The notes under the pieces are model-generated. The model saw only the letters and a list, made by a program, of their open reading frames with translations. It was not told the DNA's origin and did not search any database. The translations under genes and the position numbers were made by a program. A stretch of DNA of 64,000 nucleotides from Limonium bicolor. Lineage: Eukaryota > Streptophyta > Magnoliopsida > Caryophyllales > Plumbaginaceae. Positions 24,101-35,929 of the stretch are shown here, piece after piece. Each line of letters opens with the position of its first letter. Position 1 is the stretch's first letter. The stretch covers positions 38,827,030-38,891,029 of the forward strand of contig CM041780.1 in assembly GCA_023374045.1 (NCBI GenBank), given 5' to 3'.

Positions 24101-26983
24101 TCATAGGTCTCGTGATAGGTTTTACCATGTAAGTATTTATACCATGGTTCACCACATGATTGGGTGCATAAGGAGTATACTTACTCCTTCGAGTTTCGAT
24201 TCTCTAAGGGATGTGCTTCTACAGTTCACAGCCTCTTGTAGGCGTAGTGGTTTGGAAATCTCATTTCCTTATTCGTTGTCTCTTGGCAATATTTATGCAC
24301 GAGTTTTGTTGTTATAGTGGATGGAAGCCTTTCCTAAGGGTTCACATCTTCACCACATTGGTGGTCTTTGGTTAACGAGAGATACCTTTCCTCGAGTTTC
24401 TTATAGTGTCCAAGCGTGGACTAGGGCATTGTTGGCGCTATTACCATTCCTGTGCCCCTGTGCTACCATTGTTACAGAAGGTATGAAGGTAGTTAAAAGC
24501 TTGTCAGCTGTATACTAGGCTGATGCTCTAGTGACAGTGACACTGAGTTGACCATTACTCCAAGCCACTCAGGATGTTGGGTTAAAACTGATGGTCCAGT
24601 TGTTGATTTCTTGTCGTATGAGACAATATCTCTTGCAAGTCTTATTATCCACTGGTGTGGTTTTGCAACCATTTCAGTTTACACAACGTATTTGGTTTGT
24701 GGCCATTAAGCCTTATTGCTGCAAGCTATGCTCTTTGCAAGCTGCTTACACATGTTTCTACTCCATGTATACCCCGTAGGTTGGAGGTATTACTAGGCTC
24801 CATGGTAAGTCGTGACATCACGCTTCCGTTCATAGGAGACCCTTTAGGCAAGCTGATGCTAATTTAGGGTATTTCCTGTTAAGTGAAATCCCTTCGGTGT
24901 TCTAACCGAATATTTGTTCTAGCTTCCGTGCTCTTATCAAGACACTTGTTCGACTGCTGTTATCTCAGACACCCTTCAAGGATTGCTCCTGGGTGCCGTT
25001 GGATCACGCCGTTACATCCGGCTGATGTTTATGACATGTGTTGTCCCATATACCGTCTTATGGTGTTGTATTAAGCTATTCCCTTTAGGTTTATAACGTC
25101 TCCCGTCGTTGGGTAGACTGTTTATACTTGCTCCTAGCGCTTGAGACTAGGTTTAATATTCCCTTCAATGATGGATTTTACTTCATGGTAATCTCGTGAT
25201 TGCTCTTGGGAGTTCTATCCCATTTGTCGAGCATTATAGTGCTCATGTTTAGGCAGTGGCCTTACTGTGTTAGGCTGGGTATACTTTCCAGCTGTCATAT
25301 ATTTGCTTGATGTCTTTGAGACATATCCATTGTCCATACCGACTAGTCTGTGCTCTCTGCACTTCCTAGTCCTTACTCCTTATCTTCAGATGGATTCTCT
25401 GAGTTCCTTTATGCTTAATTGTCTGAGGTGTCCAGTTGTTCTGGTTTGAACTTACTGATGGTCCGTAGAACGGAGTCGACTACTTCCCGTGTTTCGTACA
25501 CTACATGTATACATACGTGGGGTACCATGTTGATACGTTACCACTTACCCAACTATATGTCAGGCCCGCAAGCTCCTTCGGAGTGCAGTTGTCCCACATC
25601 CCGTAATCGGGTACACTCGTAGTGTTCGTCACACGCCTAGGTGAAGTATTCTATTGTCAACTCCTCTTGTATCATTCCATGATACTCACCGTAATTCTGC
25701 TGATTTGGTTTTAAAATCCAAGGTTTTTAAAAGAAGTTGTGGTTTGGAAAGAGGAATTCAGGTTTGAAAACAATGGTTCAGTGTTAACAGAAATCTCCCA
25801 TGGCACAGCCATGCTTGAGGTCTTGACCAAGTCTAGCTTCATGCTGACTGGTATGAGGTTAAAGTAATGGTCAGGCCGTCGGGCCTTTCCAAGGTTCCAT
25901 ACTCCTAGTTGTTAGGATATGTGATCCTGTAGTTGCTTCTTGTAGCCACGGTACATTACTATGTACCTGTGGTGTGTTAGAGTTCCTTTACATATTTCTG
26001 TCCTTACTGCACTTGCCGTGGCAAGTGCGTGGTACTGGTGGTTTTTGGGTAATTCTATGCCGATCACGGTATGGTTTCCATTAGTATTTGATAGTCTTGT
26101 TGACTCTTCCCTTGATCTTATTGATCGTTGATTGGGATACTCGATCTTTTAGGTAGCTTCTTGGTGGTCTAGACATGGCCGTCGTAGGTCTGGGTACTTC
26201 TCCAATCCTTGGAGATTCCCGCTTTATTTGGTTTAGTGTTGTTCCTTGTGGCTCGTTCCCACACACTCGTGGTGGTTACTGAGCCTACCTTGTTTAGGCT
26301 CTACCCTCGTAGTCCTATCGGATTATACCCTATGGTTATTCTTTTAGTTGTCTGCGCTATATAGGCCAGGTATTGTAACCTTAATGGCGTTGTAGCTTTG
26401 GAGTTAACCGCTCCTGACTATGTCCTTAGTCAGCTAGCATACCGTTGGTGGTATTATTCAAGTATTACTATCCCGTAGACTTGTGTCTTGGTTTTGTTAT
26501 TGTACTTTTTCCCGTTCCTTTGCACGCTTAGTGCTGCTTTTCCTGCTGCTGGTTGACTAGCTAGGTTTCGCGACTGCTAAGCACGTCGCCCCATGCTATT
26601 GCAAGTTGTAGCCTCATCGTAGTTGGAGTGCTCGTTCAACCGCTATTGAGTGCGGGTGTTATTGTTCAGCCGGGGTTCCACCCGGGACTTCCAATTCTTG
26701 GAATCTACCATACGTCGGTTCTTGTTTACTGTGTGATTGCTCCACAACTGCCAGACCGGGTTTTCCCGAGTATGAGAAGGCTTTTCTTCTCTCTGGCGTC
26801 CTTTCCCAAGTTACACAATGGGGTTTGCGGTGGGCGGGACTGGTGTTGTAGGTCTCCGGTACTCACCGGGAGTTCCTAACTAGCATCTCTCTAGTGCTAT
26901 CACTCAGCCCATAGCCCTAAGCTTCTAATTCCTAACTCGGTATTTCCTAAGCTCGGTACTTCCAGTCATCAGAGCGATACTTC
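21167..26983 (-). other. Interior of the 14.5 kb element, no recognised genes
   Basis: This is about 5.8 kb between polypurine tract and primer site. I looked for gag zinc knuckles, an RT active site, protease DTG/DSG and integrase motifs and saw none. Composition is mixed rather than AT-rich, unlike the LTRs, which would fit an old coding region that has decayed or a long structured RNA. The last 100 bp before the primer site (about 26880-26980) align with the leader of element A (about 1490-1590), so the two are related there. Confidence 0.6.
21674..21708. repeat. 35-bp imperfect palindrome
   Basis: The arms GTTCAAC and GTTGAAC enclose CTGATG and CATCAG around a central GATC. A second GATC-rich palindromic stretch follows at about 21747-21761. 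Together they could form a stem-loop near the 3' end of the element RNA. Confidence 0.55.
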
Positions 26984-26995
26984 GCTCTGATACCA
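26984..26995 (-). other. Primer binding site for initiator tRNA-Met
   Basis: The minus strand reads TGGTATCAGAGC, the usual initiator-Met complement of plant gypsy and copia elements, five bases inside the LTR end at 27001. It shows that the element is transcribed leftwards on the minus strand. Confidence 0.9.
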
Positions 26996-27000
26996 CTTTT

Positions 27001-30000
27001 TGTAACACCCCTACTATTATTCAATCATTACCGTCCAATCTCCTCGTGCTTCCCGAGTCACGCAGCGGATACATACTTACATACATCGGGTGGATACAAT
27101 CGCCGTTAGTCACCCACGTGACTAACAAGGCTACTACTGCTACATACAGCATCGGTCTGATGGACCGGAATATCCGAGTACTACTTAATACAATACATAC
27201 CTCATTACATACCGATACTACAATACTCCATTCGATACATTACTCCATTCAATACCATACTCCATTCAATACAATACTCCACAATCCGTACAAGATAATA
27301 CACTACGCATACCGAGTTTACTAGGTTCCAAAATCAATACAGTACTTCTCCCAAATTCATACACACTCACTAGGAATCAATCTGCTACCCATTCCTCACA
27401 AACTAGATACTTCTAATTACAAGGCGCGCCACCGGTCTCTTACCTTGACCGTATTCGCTCCGGGTACCTGCACACTAAAAACGTTCCCCCGAGGGGGTCA
27501 GCTTTCGCTGAATATGATAACCGCATACCCCGCGTACTAGCGAGGGTACGCCGACCATTTGGTCGAATACATGCAATTCATTTGCAATACATACATACAT
27601 TCATACATACATACATGCTTTCATTCACGATATTACAATACTACACAAGATATACATACATACGTACAGTACCATACATGCTTGGAAGACAATACAAGTC
27701 AACCAATACTTACTTACCATCTTCCAGAATGCACATACACAATACATACCCATTACATATCCAATACGCGATACGGAGATACACTTCTCCAATACATACA
27801 AAGGTCCAGTTAGCTTCATTACACACCCGGGTTAATCGGGTGTTCGATACTCTTTTACTTCCGGTCAATGACTTCAATAGTCAAGACCGATACACATACA
27901 ATACTTACTTCTTACATACTTTACTTCCAGTTAAGTCGGTATGACCTCCGGGCAGGGATTACTACATCCCACCACCGGGCTTTAGGGTGGCCCACTAATC
28001 CAGGATGCTACCCATTCAAGGGAATTGGTCCAAGGGAAAGATTATAGCCAGGATTCGGATCCAACCTCTTGTGTTTCCTTATCCTCACGCGTGGCCGAAA
28101 CTATATCGGACTTCTACTCATTCCATTTACTCATTACTCAAGTTAGGAGTTAGAATGTTAGGAATTAGTAGAAGTCAATACTTCACTTCCATACATACAT
28201 ACAATACTCAAGTACACAATACTTACACATACTTCTCAATTCCATTCATTCATTTCATGAATTATACAAACTAATTGTTCAAAGAAATACAACAAGAACA
28301 GATAGTTCAAACACAGTTAAGTGCATTATAAATCCGATTCGTGCATTTATCTTATTGGTGATCACATAAGCACACAAATCGGGGTAACCAGGTTAGGATA
28401 CAGAGCATGAAGAAATCATACCGTTCACCGTTGTATCCGCACTACCGGCTCCTTCGAGGATCAACTATTGGATTCCTATACATACATGAAGTAGTATGAT
28501 CAATGGTCTATTATTGATCTAACTTACTCCTTCATTGATATTCTCAATGTTTACTTACTACTCCTTTACATTCATACTTGGTTATAAAACCATTCTTTCC
28601 TTATTACTTCTTAAGCTTGCTTCCTTACTCATTTACTTACTTTCTTACCATTACTACTTCATTAATGGTGTGTTACTACATATATATGCATATGTGTATA
28701 TAGGCATATATACATGTATATATGATTACTATAATCATATAATTAAACAATTTTTTTTTTGACTCGACCGGACTTGCGACCGACCTTGCAAGTCCGGTCC
28801 ATTCCAGTAGGTTACATCGTGTGAAAATTCCAGGGCCGACCGACCTTGCAAGTCCGGTCCCAAGGTCGGTCCATTCCAGTAAGTTTCGTATTTGAAAATT
28901 TTAGCCCGACCGACCTTGCAAGTCCGGTCGCAAGGTCGGTCCATTCCAGTAGCTTGCATTACGGGATTTTTCTGGCCGACCGAACTTGCAAGTCCGGTCG
29001 CAAGGTCGGTCGACTCCAGAAGGTTTCCCGTCTTGTAAATCTGGGCTCGACCGACCTTGCAAGTTCGGTCCTAAGGTCGGTCCGGCCCAGTACTTCAGTT
29101 TTAAAATCTGTTTTTGGGTGTTTTCTTACCCATTGTTTCCCCAATCTTGACCAATACTTTCCCACATGTTTACCACTCATTTAGATGTTCTAAATCACCT
29201 TAGTTCATACACCAAACTTGCTACTCAATCCTTACATTCACTTACACATTTTCCCTCACTTCTTCTCAACACTTATACTAGTTCCCTTTCACCAATGCTA
29301 CAGATTTTGCTCTTTCCTCAAATGCTACAGATTTTCAACCTAACCTTTATCATTCAATACTCTTACTACCAATACCACTACTAATATCCTCATTACATTA
29401 CCTTCCACTCAATCCTTCCCATTATCTAGCTCCTTTCAAAATCTGTTACAAAGTGGTTTACTTCACACTTTAGGCTCTCCAAGCACACCTAGTTTCTCCT
29501 AGTTCCTCCAATGCATTATACTACTTCTTGCTACAGATTTTACACTTTCACATACTCATACTACAAGTACCAATCCATAGTTACTAAATATCTCCACTAA
29601 CTTCAATACACACCTTGGTTCTCCCATTCACCAAGTCATCCATATTGTACATATTCCTACCAAAATTTTGCCATAGCTCATCTACTTTTCTTACTTAGCC
29701 ACACATACACCTTCTTACCAAATTCATGCCTATTCTAGCCCACCCATACAAGGGTCCTACCAGCAATCAATACAATACCAATTCATCAGTACTTCCTCAA
29801 TCCACAATATTAATACACATACACATTACATTTGGCTCCAAAGCCTACAATTCAAATACTTGCTCCTAAATACTTGAACTTCACAATCCTTAATACTAAT
29901 ACAAGGTTTTGGGTTCTTTAAATATTTTACCCATTCCCATTACTCTAATGCAATAGATTTAACATTAGGAAAGAGCTCTTACCTTGAGCTTATACTCCCT

Positions 30001-31304
30001 TCTTTCTTTCACCTTTTTCCTCCTTCTTCCTTTCTTGCCTCAAAATCGGCTACATGGGGAATGGAGTTGCCAAACTCCATTCCCATCACCCAATGTACAC
30101 AAAATAAGTGCAATTAAAATGCTAACCCTTAAATTAACACTAATTCATTGGAGTGTTTAGAATACAAATTCTAGGGTTTACCTTTGGAGTGTTTTAGGAG
30201 GGGTTTTAGCCCTTAGTTCAAGAAGGTGATTCCACCACCATTGCAAGGTTGATATTATGCTCAAAAGAGAGAGAGAGAGAACAAGGCATTACACAAGGGT
30301 AAAAATCGGCTACCAAAGGAGATGAAGAAAACTTAAGGTTTTCATGGAGATTTTTACCTTGTTGGAAAGAGGAGACTCCAAGCTCCATAATGGTGTGCTT
30401 TTCTCTTTGAATGGGGTATACCCACGAAAATGAACTTCCTCATTTTGAAATTCCGAAAAGAGGGAAGTGTAGAGGAGAGTGAGGGGAGTTCAAATATGTA
30501 GTTATTTTTGTGGTTGGAGCTCAAATGGAGGTAGAGCAAGGAGGAGAAGATGAGGTTGCCATTGGAGCTCTTGTGGAGCTTTCAAAATCGCAGCCAAGGG
30601 AGGAGGAAGAGGGAGAGTACGGTGGGGAGAAGGAAGGAAGAGAGGGGTGAGTGAGATGAGAGAGTGAGGTGAGAGAAAGGGTAAGTACCCCTTTTACTTT
30701 ATCACTTTTAGCTTTTTGCTCTCTTATTTAATTAGCTAGTTACATGTGTGTGTGAGGGAGTTATTTGACTGATAAAAACCGGCCTCCACTGTTATACTAG
30801 CTGGAGCGTTTTTCGTCTTTTACAGAAAACTCGTTATTTTACCCGGTTTAGGTACTATTCACTAACCGGCCCGTTTTCCGGGATTTCCTCGTTTCTTTAT
30901 TTTATTGGTTATTAAGCTTCCATAAATGCTTAATAACTATTATTTAATGATTCATAATTTTTACGGGTCTGTTTGACCACTTAAAGTCACGTTTTCGGGT
31001 TTCCTCGAAAAACGTGCGCTAAAGCTCTTTTAGCGTTTTAATACATTTCTTGGATCCGTTTTCTTCGGGAATCGTTCCCAAACATTATTTAGGTCTTATT
31101 AAACCTTAGAATCCATATAATACGCTAACCGAGGTCTCATACCTCCTATGGTTATTTAACGCTTATTTAGCGTTTTTCGCTTTTTAAGCGTTTCTTTATT
31201 TCTTTCGGATTTATTTTCCCTTACCAATACTTCTTAATCATTATTAGACTCTTAAATACCTATTCGGATAATTTAATCGCCATATATAAGGTCGGGGTAT
31301 TTCA
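27001..31304 (-). mobile_element. 5' LTR of the 14.5 kb element
   Basis: This is the partner of 16838-21150 with the same order of blocks. Differences that can be seen include single-base changes (for example near 27184), small indels in homopolymers (28746, 30266) and a 3-bp loss near 30828. The outer end GGGGTATTTCA is followed by ATCC, matching the left flank. Confidence 0.9.
28764..29090 (-). repeat. Five tandem hairpin triads in the 5' LTR
   Basis: This is the copy of the array at 18601-18928, with the same unit order and nearly the same sequence. The array was therefore stable since this insertion. Confidence 0.85.
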
Positions 31305-33244
31305 ATCCAGTGGGTGGTCCGTTGTATTTACTTATTCCTAGCATATGGCCCGTCCATTACCTGCAAATTTGATGGTTTTGTGCTGCAGTTGAATATTATT
31401 ACCCATGGCATCTTCATTCTGCGAGCTTGGAAAGTGTATGTTTTGGTCTCGTTGCAATTGCCCCTTTGCGCATTACGTGGAATTGAAATATGCTGCTTCG
31501 GCAGTGAACTTGCCTCTCGCGTTTAATATTGATCCAAACCGATTTGGACATAGTTTATTTCAAATGTAACTTTTCCCCTTGCGATGTTTGACCTGGAAAT
31601 TGAATTCTTTACTCCAGTAATGTCCCTTGTACTGTTTGCTCGATTTGATTACTCTCCATCTGACTTTGTTTTTGGGAGGTACATACTTGATTGGATATGC
31701 CGATTGGATATGCGCAATGCTGGCTCGGTTTGATTCGGTATTGGACTTTGAACGTCTACCTTGCGGATGGACTTTGAGCTGCAGGCAGCCTTCTATGGGT
31801 TTGGAAAGACTATCTTTCAATCTTTACTAAAATTTCAATTGCCTCTAATATTAAATTGTCCCTTGCGCATTGATATTGGTTTGGAAACCGGTTTGAGGCT
31901 AGCACATAACTTGTCGCGATGCGCTTAGATATGAACATAGGTAGAGTGATAGTTGCCCTATGCTATAATTATTAGATAAATCACTCAATGGCTGGTTGGT
32001 CCTTATTAATTCCTCATCTTAGAGGGAAGTGATATAGACCCTTCTAGGTATGATCCCACATGACTCACAACTTCATCTCTTTGATACTACACTTTGGTTT
32101 GAGTCATAATCTAAGACGACGAATTAATTTGAGTAGCAACCCTAATGCTTGATTTATCCTACAATCCTTAGCATTCGTTGGCAGCTTAATACTCTTTTCT
32201 GTGTTCTCGGTGGGGTGTAGGAGATGATTAGATTGCCTCCCTTTCCTCCCATTGAGAGGGGTCGTATGATCCATTGCACACACCCCAACCCTTTTACATT
32301 TCATTACTAATTTTTCTCGTACCTATTTCTTTTTGTTCTATGGCATGTACATATTACTTGAGGAACGAGAAACTGTTGGATTAAGGAGCTGTACCTTAGC
32401 TAGGACTACCGGGGTCTCCACTTCAAACACGTGTATCGGTTGGTGCACTTCTTGCTGATCCTATCAGCTCAAGTGAGGCGGCGTCGATGCGACCCCCCAT
32501 AGCAGCTTTTTATCTAAAATTTTTATCGTATTTGTATCAATTTGTAATTCTTTTGTGTTTTTACTTTCAGTTGCAATCTTACGATTTATTCATTATTGTG
32601 ATTTCACCCCATGACCCTTGTATTATTCTCTTGCTTTCAACCTTTGTTTGACTATTGAAAGATAGTAAATAGGATAAGACTAACAATTGGTTAGCAACCC
32701 ATACAGACTACTTTTGAAATTCATTTCATATGCACATAACTTAAAATTTTAAAATCCATGTCCACATGTATATAATTACATGGACAGATTCGGAATTCTT
32801 TTCTTACATATATTTGTTTTATTCTGATAGCTTTTAAAATCCATGTCCGCATGATATTTGTTTATATAGCTTTGGAAATTCATCTCTACCTATCATTTGT
32901 TCATCATTCCTTGCCTATGATTTTGTAAATGTATGGACTGATCCTGTTTGGGCCCATGTAACTCTTGGCCCAAATCAAATTTTGTTCAGGCTCGATTCAT
33001 AACCAGCCAAACGGGCTGGAGCAGGTGGCCCTAGAAAGCCCATTAGGTTGCCCACTTTAGAAACGCCTTAGGTTTGGGTATCCTCCATGAATACGGGTCC
33101 TAGACACGGTCCATGTGAGGAATATCCGTTTTCCTTGAAAAATTTCAAATCATCCTCTAAAGTCGGAATAAAATTCACAATCAATCAATCATCCATTTCC
33201 AAATCAATTTAAAAACCCAATGAGTCAAATTCTACTTCGAAATC

Positions 33245-33440
33245 AGTCTCTCTCATGCTCTCTCAACAAACACTCTTCAAATCAATCTCTCTCACACTCT
33301 CTCAGCAAACACCCTTTAAATCAACCTCTCTCATACTCTCTCAGCAAACACCCTTCAATCAATCTCTCTCATGCTCTCTCACCAAACACCCTTCAAGTCA
33401 ATCTCTCTCATACTCTCCATCAAACACATTACAAAATCAA
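33245..33440 (+). repeat. 39-bp tandem repeat, about five copies
   Basis: The unit resembles AATCAATCTCTCTCA then a CTCTCTCAGCAAACACCCTTCA part. The 39-bp period is a multiple of three, so two forward frames stay open for 112 codons each and encode repetitive Ser/Leu/His peptides. This is more likely a by-product of the period than a gene. Confidence 0.75.
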
Positions 33441-34024
33441 TCTCTCTCATACTCCTCATCACCCACACTTCAAATCAAACTCTCTCATACCCTCTTCTCA
33501 AACACACTCCAAAATAAATTCCTCTCACACTCACTCATTATACACTCTTCAAAACTGATCCTCTCATACTCCGAAACCAGATATTCTTCATGAATTCTTC
33601 AAAATCAAAGCTTTTCGCACCTAACATTAAATACTCTTCATACACTCATTAGACATACTTCAACCTCACAAAGCATTTGAAATGCTTCCAAAAGTTCGAA
33701 GATCAAACTTCAAACTCCAATTGTCTCATAGATCCAAATCATCTTCCAATTTCAATTCAAGGCCCATATCCGGCCCATTACCTCAATTGGATCCCATTTA
33801 GTTTCAAATCCATTCAACTTCAAATTCAATTCAAATTCAATTTCAATCCAATTCAATCAAATTCAATCCAATTCTGATCCAGAATCAATTCGATTTCAAT
33901 CCAATTCAATTCAAAATTCTTTTCATTCCCATTCAATTCAACTTCATTTCAATCCCGAATAATCTAAACATCATAAATCTCCAAATTCCGAAAACTTCAA
34001 TCTCCTTGAAGTCAAGCATCTCGA

Positions 34025-34265
34025 ATCTCTAACCATCTCAGCAGCTCAACAGACTCGACCGTCTCATCAGCTCAACTGACTCGAACGGCTCAATAGCTCA
34101 ATAGACTCGACCGTCTCAACAGCTCAGCAGACTCGAACGTCTCAGCAGCTCAACATACTCGACCGTCTCACAGCTCCAACAGACTCGACCGTCTCAGCAG
34201 CTCAACAAACTCGACCGTCTTCAACACCTCAAAGACTCGAATGCCTCCGCAGTTCAACAGAATTC
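34025..34265 (+). repeat. About 26-bp tandem repeat, degenerate
   Basis: The unit is like CAGCTCAACAGACTCGACCG followed by TCTCAG. Eight or so copies carry substitutions and small indels. Confidence 0.75.
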
Positions 34266-34590
34266 GAACATCTCAATAGACTCATCAAATTCAAGACACT
34301 TCAAAAATCCCTCTCAGCTCCTCAAAAAGCCGAACCTCTTGAAATTTGATAACCCTTTCAAGCCTCAAACATCTCACAGACCCGAGCGTCTCACAGACTT
34401 CATCATTTCAAGAATCTAAATGTCCCACAGAGTTGAGCATCTCATAGACTCTCACACCTCAAACTCCAAAATGAACCAGACAATCTATCAAACCTCACAA
34501 ATGACCACAAAACCTCTTTGACCCTTCAAAGACCCAAAAGGTCAAAACCCCAATTCCTTCAAAACCCCCAAACTCCCAAATCTCTAAAAA

Positions 34591-35010
34591 AACTCTGAAC
34601 TACGTAAGGTCTGATCTCAACAGGGAGTTGAGTACGTAGGCAACCACGCAGGGTGTGACCCCACACCAATCAAAATACCCTTTTGCATTCAGTCATCTCA
34701 CCTTCAAACAATCCCGGGCACTCCCAACCCTCGATTACCCTCACAAAACTCCTAGAATCCCAAAACTCTGAACTACATAGGTCTGATCTCAACAGGGAGT
34801 TGAGTACGTAGGCAACCCACGCAGGGTGCGACCCCACACCAATCAAAATACCCTTTTGCATTCAGTCATCTCACCTTCAAACAATCCCGGGCACTCCCAA
34901 CCCTCGATTACCCTCACAAAACTCCTAGAATCCCAAAACCCTGAGCTACGTAAGGTCTGATCTCAACAGGGAGTTGAGTACGTAGGCAGCCCATCTAGGG
35001 TGCGACCCCA
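34591..35010 (+). repeat. 173-bp tandem repeat, two full copies and a partial
   Basis: Copies start at 34591, 34764 and 34937, giving an exact 173-bp period. Each begins AACTCTGAACTACG or a close variant and includes GGGAGTTGAGTACGTAGGCA. The second full copy ends and the third breaks off near the ACTCTTTTTCC stretch at 35020. Confidence 0.8.
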
Positions 35011-35276
35011 TTCCAAACAAAAAACTCTTTTTCCCCATCTAAGGTGACTCTCATATCTCTCAAAACACTCAAACCTTCTTCGGCTCCCACAAACTCAAAC
35101 CATCAGACTTCAAGTCTTGTCTATTCACTCAACTTCGGATTTTTCCAATTCTTCATTCTATACTCATCCGACGTCACTAATTCCTCTTCTTGGTGCTAGC
35201 TTGGCAGAAAAGCTCGCCTCATCCACTCTCTCTCTCTCTCTCTTCCGTCCTAACACTAGTGCAGAAAATGTTTTTT

Positions 35277-35630
35277 ACCACGGTTATTTTGCCTATATAC
35301 CACGGTTAGAAACCGTGGTTTATACTCGCGTGGTATATCGGAAAATTGCAATAAACCACGGTTTGAAACCGTCGTTTAAAATACGGATTATAAACCACGG
35401 TTCATTAAAACCGTCGTTTAAAGCCCGTTGTGTCGCGGGAATCAGACGACTTATACGACGGTTGGGACAGAAACCGTGGTATATAATGTTGTTCCATTGC
35501 ATTTTATACGACGGTTCGGGTGTATACCGTGGTATATGACTCCTTTATACGACGGTTTTATAATAAACCGTGGTTTATACTCATCGTTCCATTGAGTTTT
35601 AAACCACGGTTCTAAGTGAACCGTGGTTTT
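35277..35630. repeat. CACTA subterminal repeats: inverted ACCACGGTT / GACGGTT words
   Basis: About eight hairpins lie in 350 bp, each of the form AACCACGGTT ... AACCGTGGTT or TACGACGGTT ... AACCGTGGTATA. Loops are 3 to 12 bases. Two word types, ACCACGG and ACGACGG, alternate. In CACTA elements such arrays are the transposase binding region. The array opens chance ORFs on both strands (for example 35117-35539). Confidence 0.85.
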
Positions 35631-35929
35631 TTTTTCTTTTTTTTAGTTTTTTTTGTTTTTTTAGCATCTACCACATATGTTTTCCAACACAACCCAATTT
35701 ACAATCGCATATACAACCTGTACATGGCATCCAACTGGTATTGCCCTTTGATAACCAACCACACTATGACCATAAACCAAGTTGCCAGTTTGAATTGCAA
35801 CATTGAAAATGAATTGCAAACAAACCCATTCAAACTTTCAAAAATAAGAGAGAGTTGAACTTTACAAACTTTGAGAGTTGCTTCAGCAAAAACAAAAGTC
35901 TAAGTCTAACTACACTAGGATATAAGATC

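Larger units (their letters stand above)
16838..31304 (-). mobile_element. Complete 14.5 kb LTR retrotransposon with no recognisable coding region (LARD-like)
   Basis: Two LTRs (16838-21150, 4313 bp; 27001-31304, 4304 bp) in the same orientation flank a 5.85 kb interior. In minus sense the parts are 5' LTR, primer site for initiator tRNA-Met (26995-26984), interior, polypurine tract (21166-21151), 3' LTR. ATCC flanks both sides (16834-16837 and 31305-31308). The LTRs differ by scattered substitutions and small indels, so insertion is recent. On the minus strand the interior has no ORF above about 60 codons; plus-strand ORFs of 60-107 codons resemble nothing known. It therefore looks like a non-autonomous large derivative that would use proteins from a relative. 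Heavily decayed pol cannot be excluded by eye. Confidence 0.85.
31305..35253 (+). mobile_element. Right part of the TGTAGACACC unit, tandem-repeat rich
   Basis: It continues the sequence interrupted at 16837. Bases 31305-33120 show no recognised gene. From 33121 it becomes CT/CA-rich with three tandem arrays (33245-33440, 34025-34265, 34591-35010). The block with CTACGTAAGGTCTGATCTC ... GAGTACGTAGGCA is of a kind common in long plant gypsy LTRs or leaders. No primer site or clear LTR end was found. The CACTA element begins at 35254. Confidence 0.5.

Noticed and set aside
24280..24420. Possible decayed integrase text (IVDGSLS... KGSHLHH) on the plus strand
   Set aside because: The resemblance to VVVDRFSKGAHF is short, needs a frameshift, and lies on the strand opposite to the element's direction.
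35117..35539. 140-codon plus-strand ORF
   Set aside because: It runs across the CACTA end into hairpin subterminal repeats, so it is an accident of the repeats.
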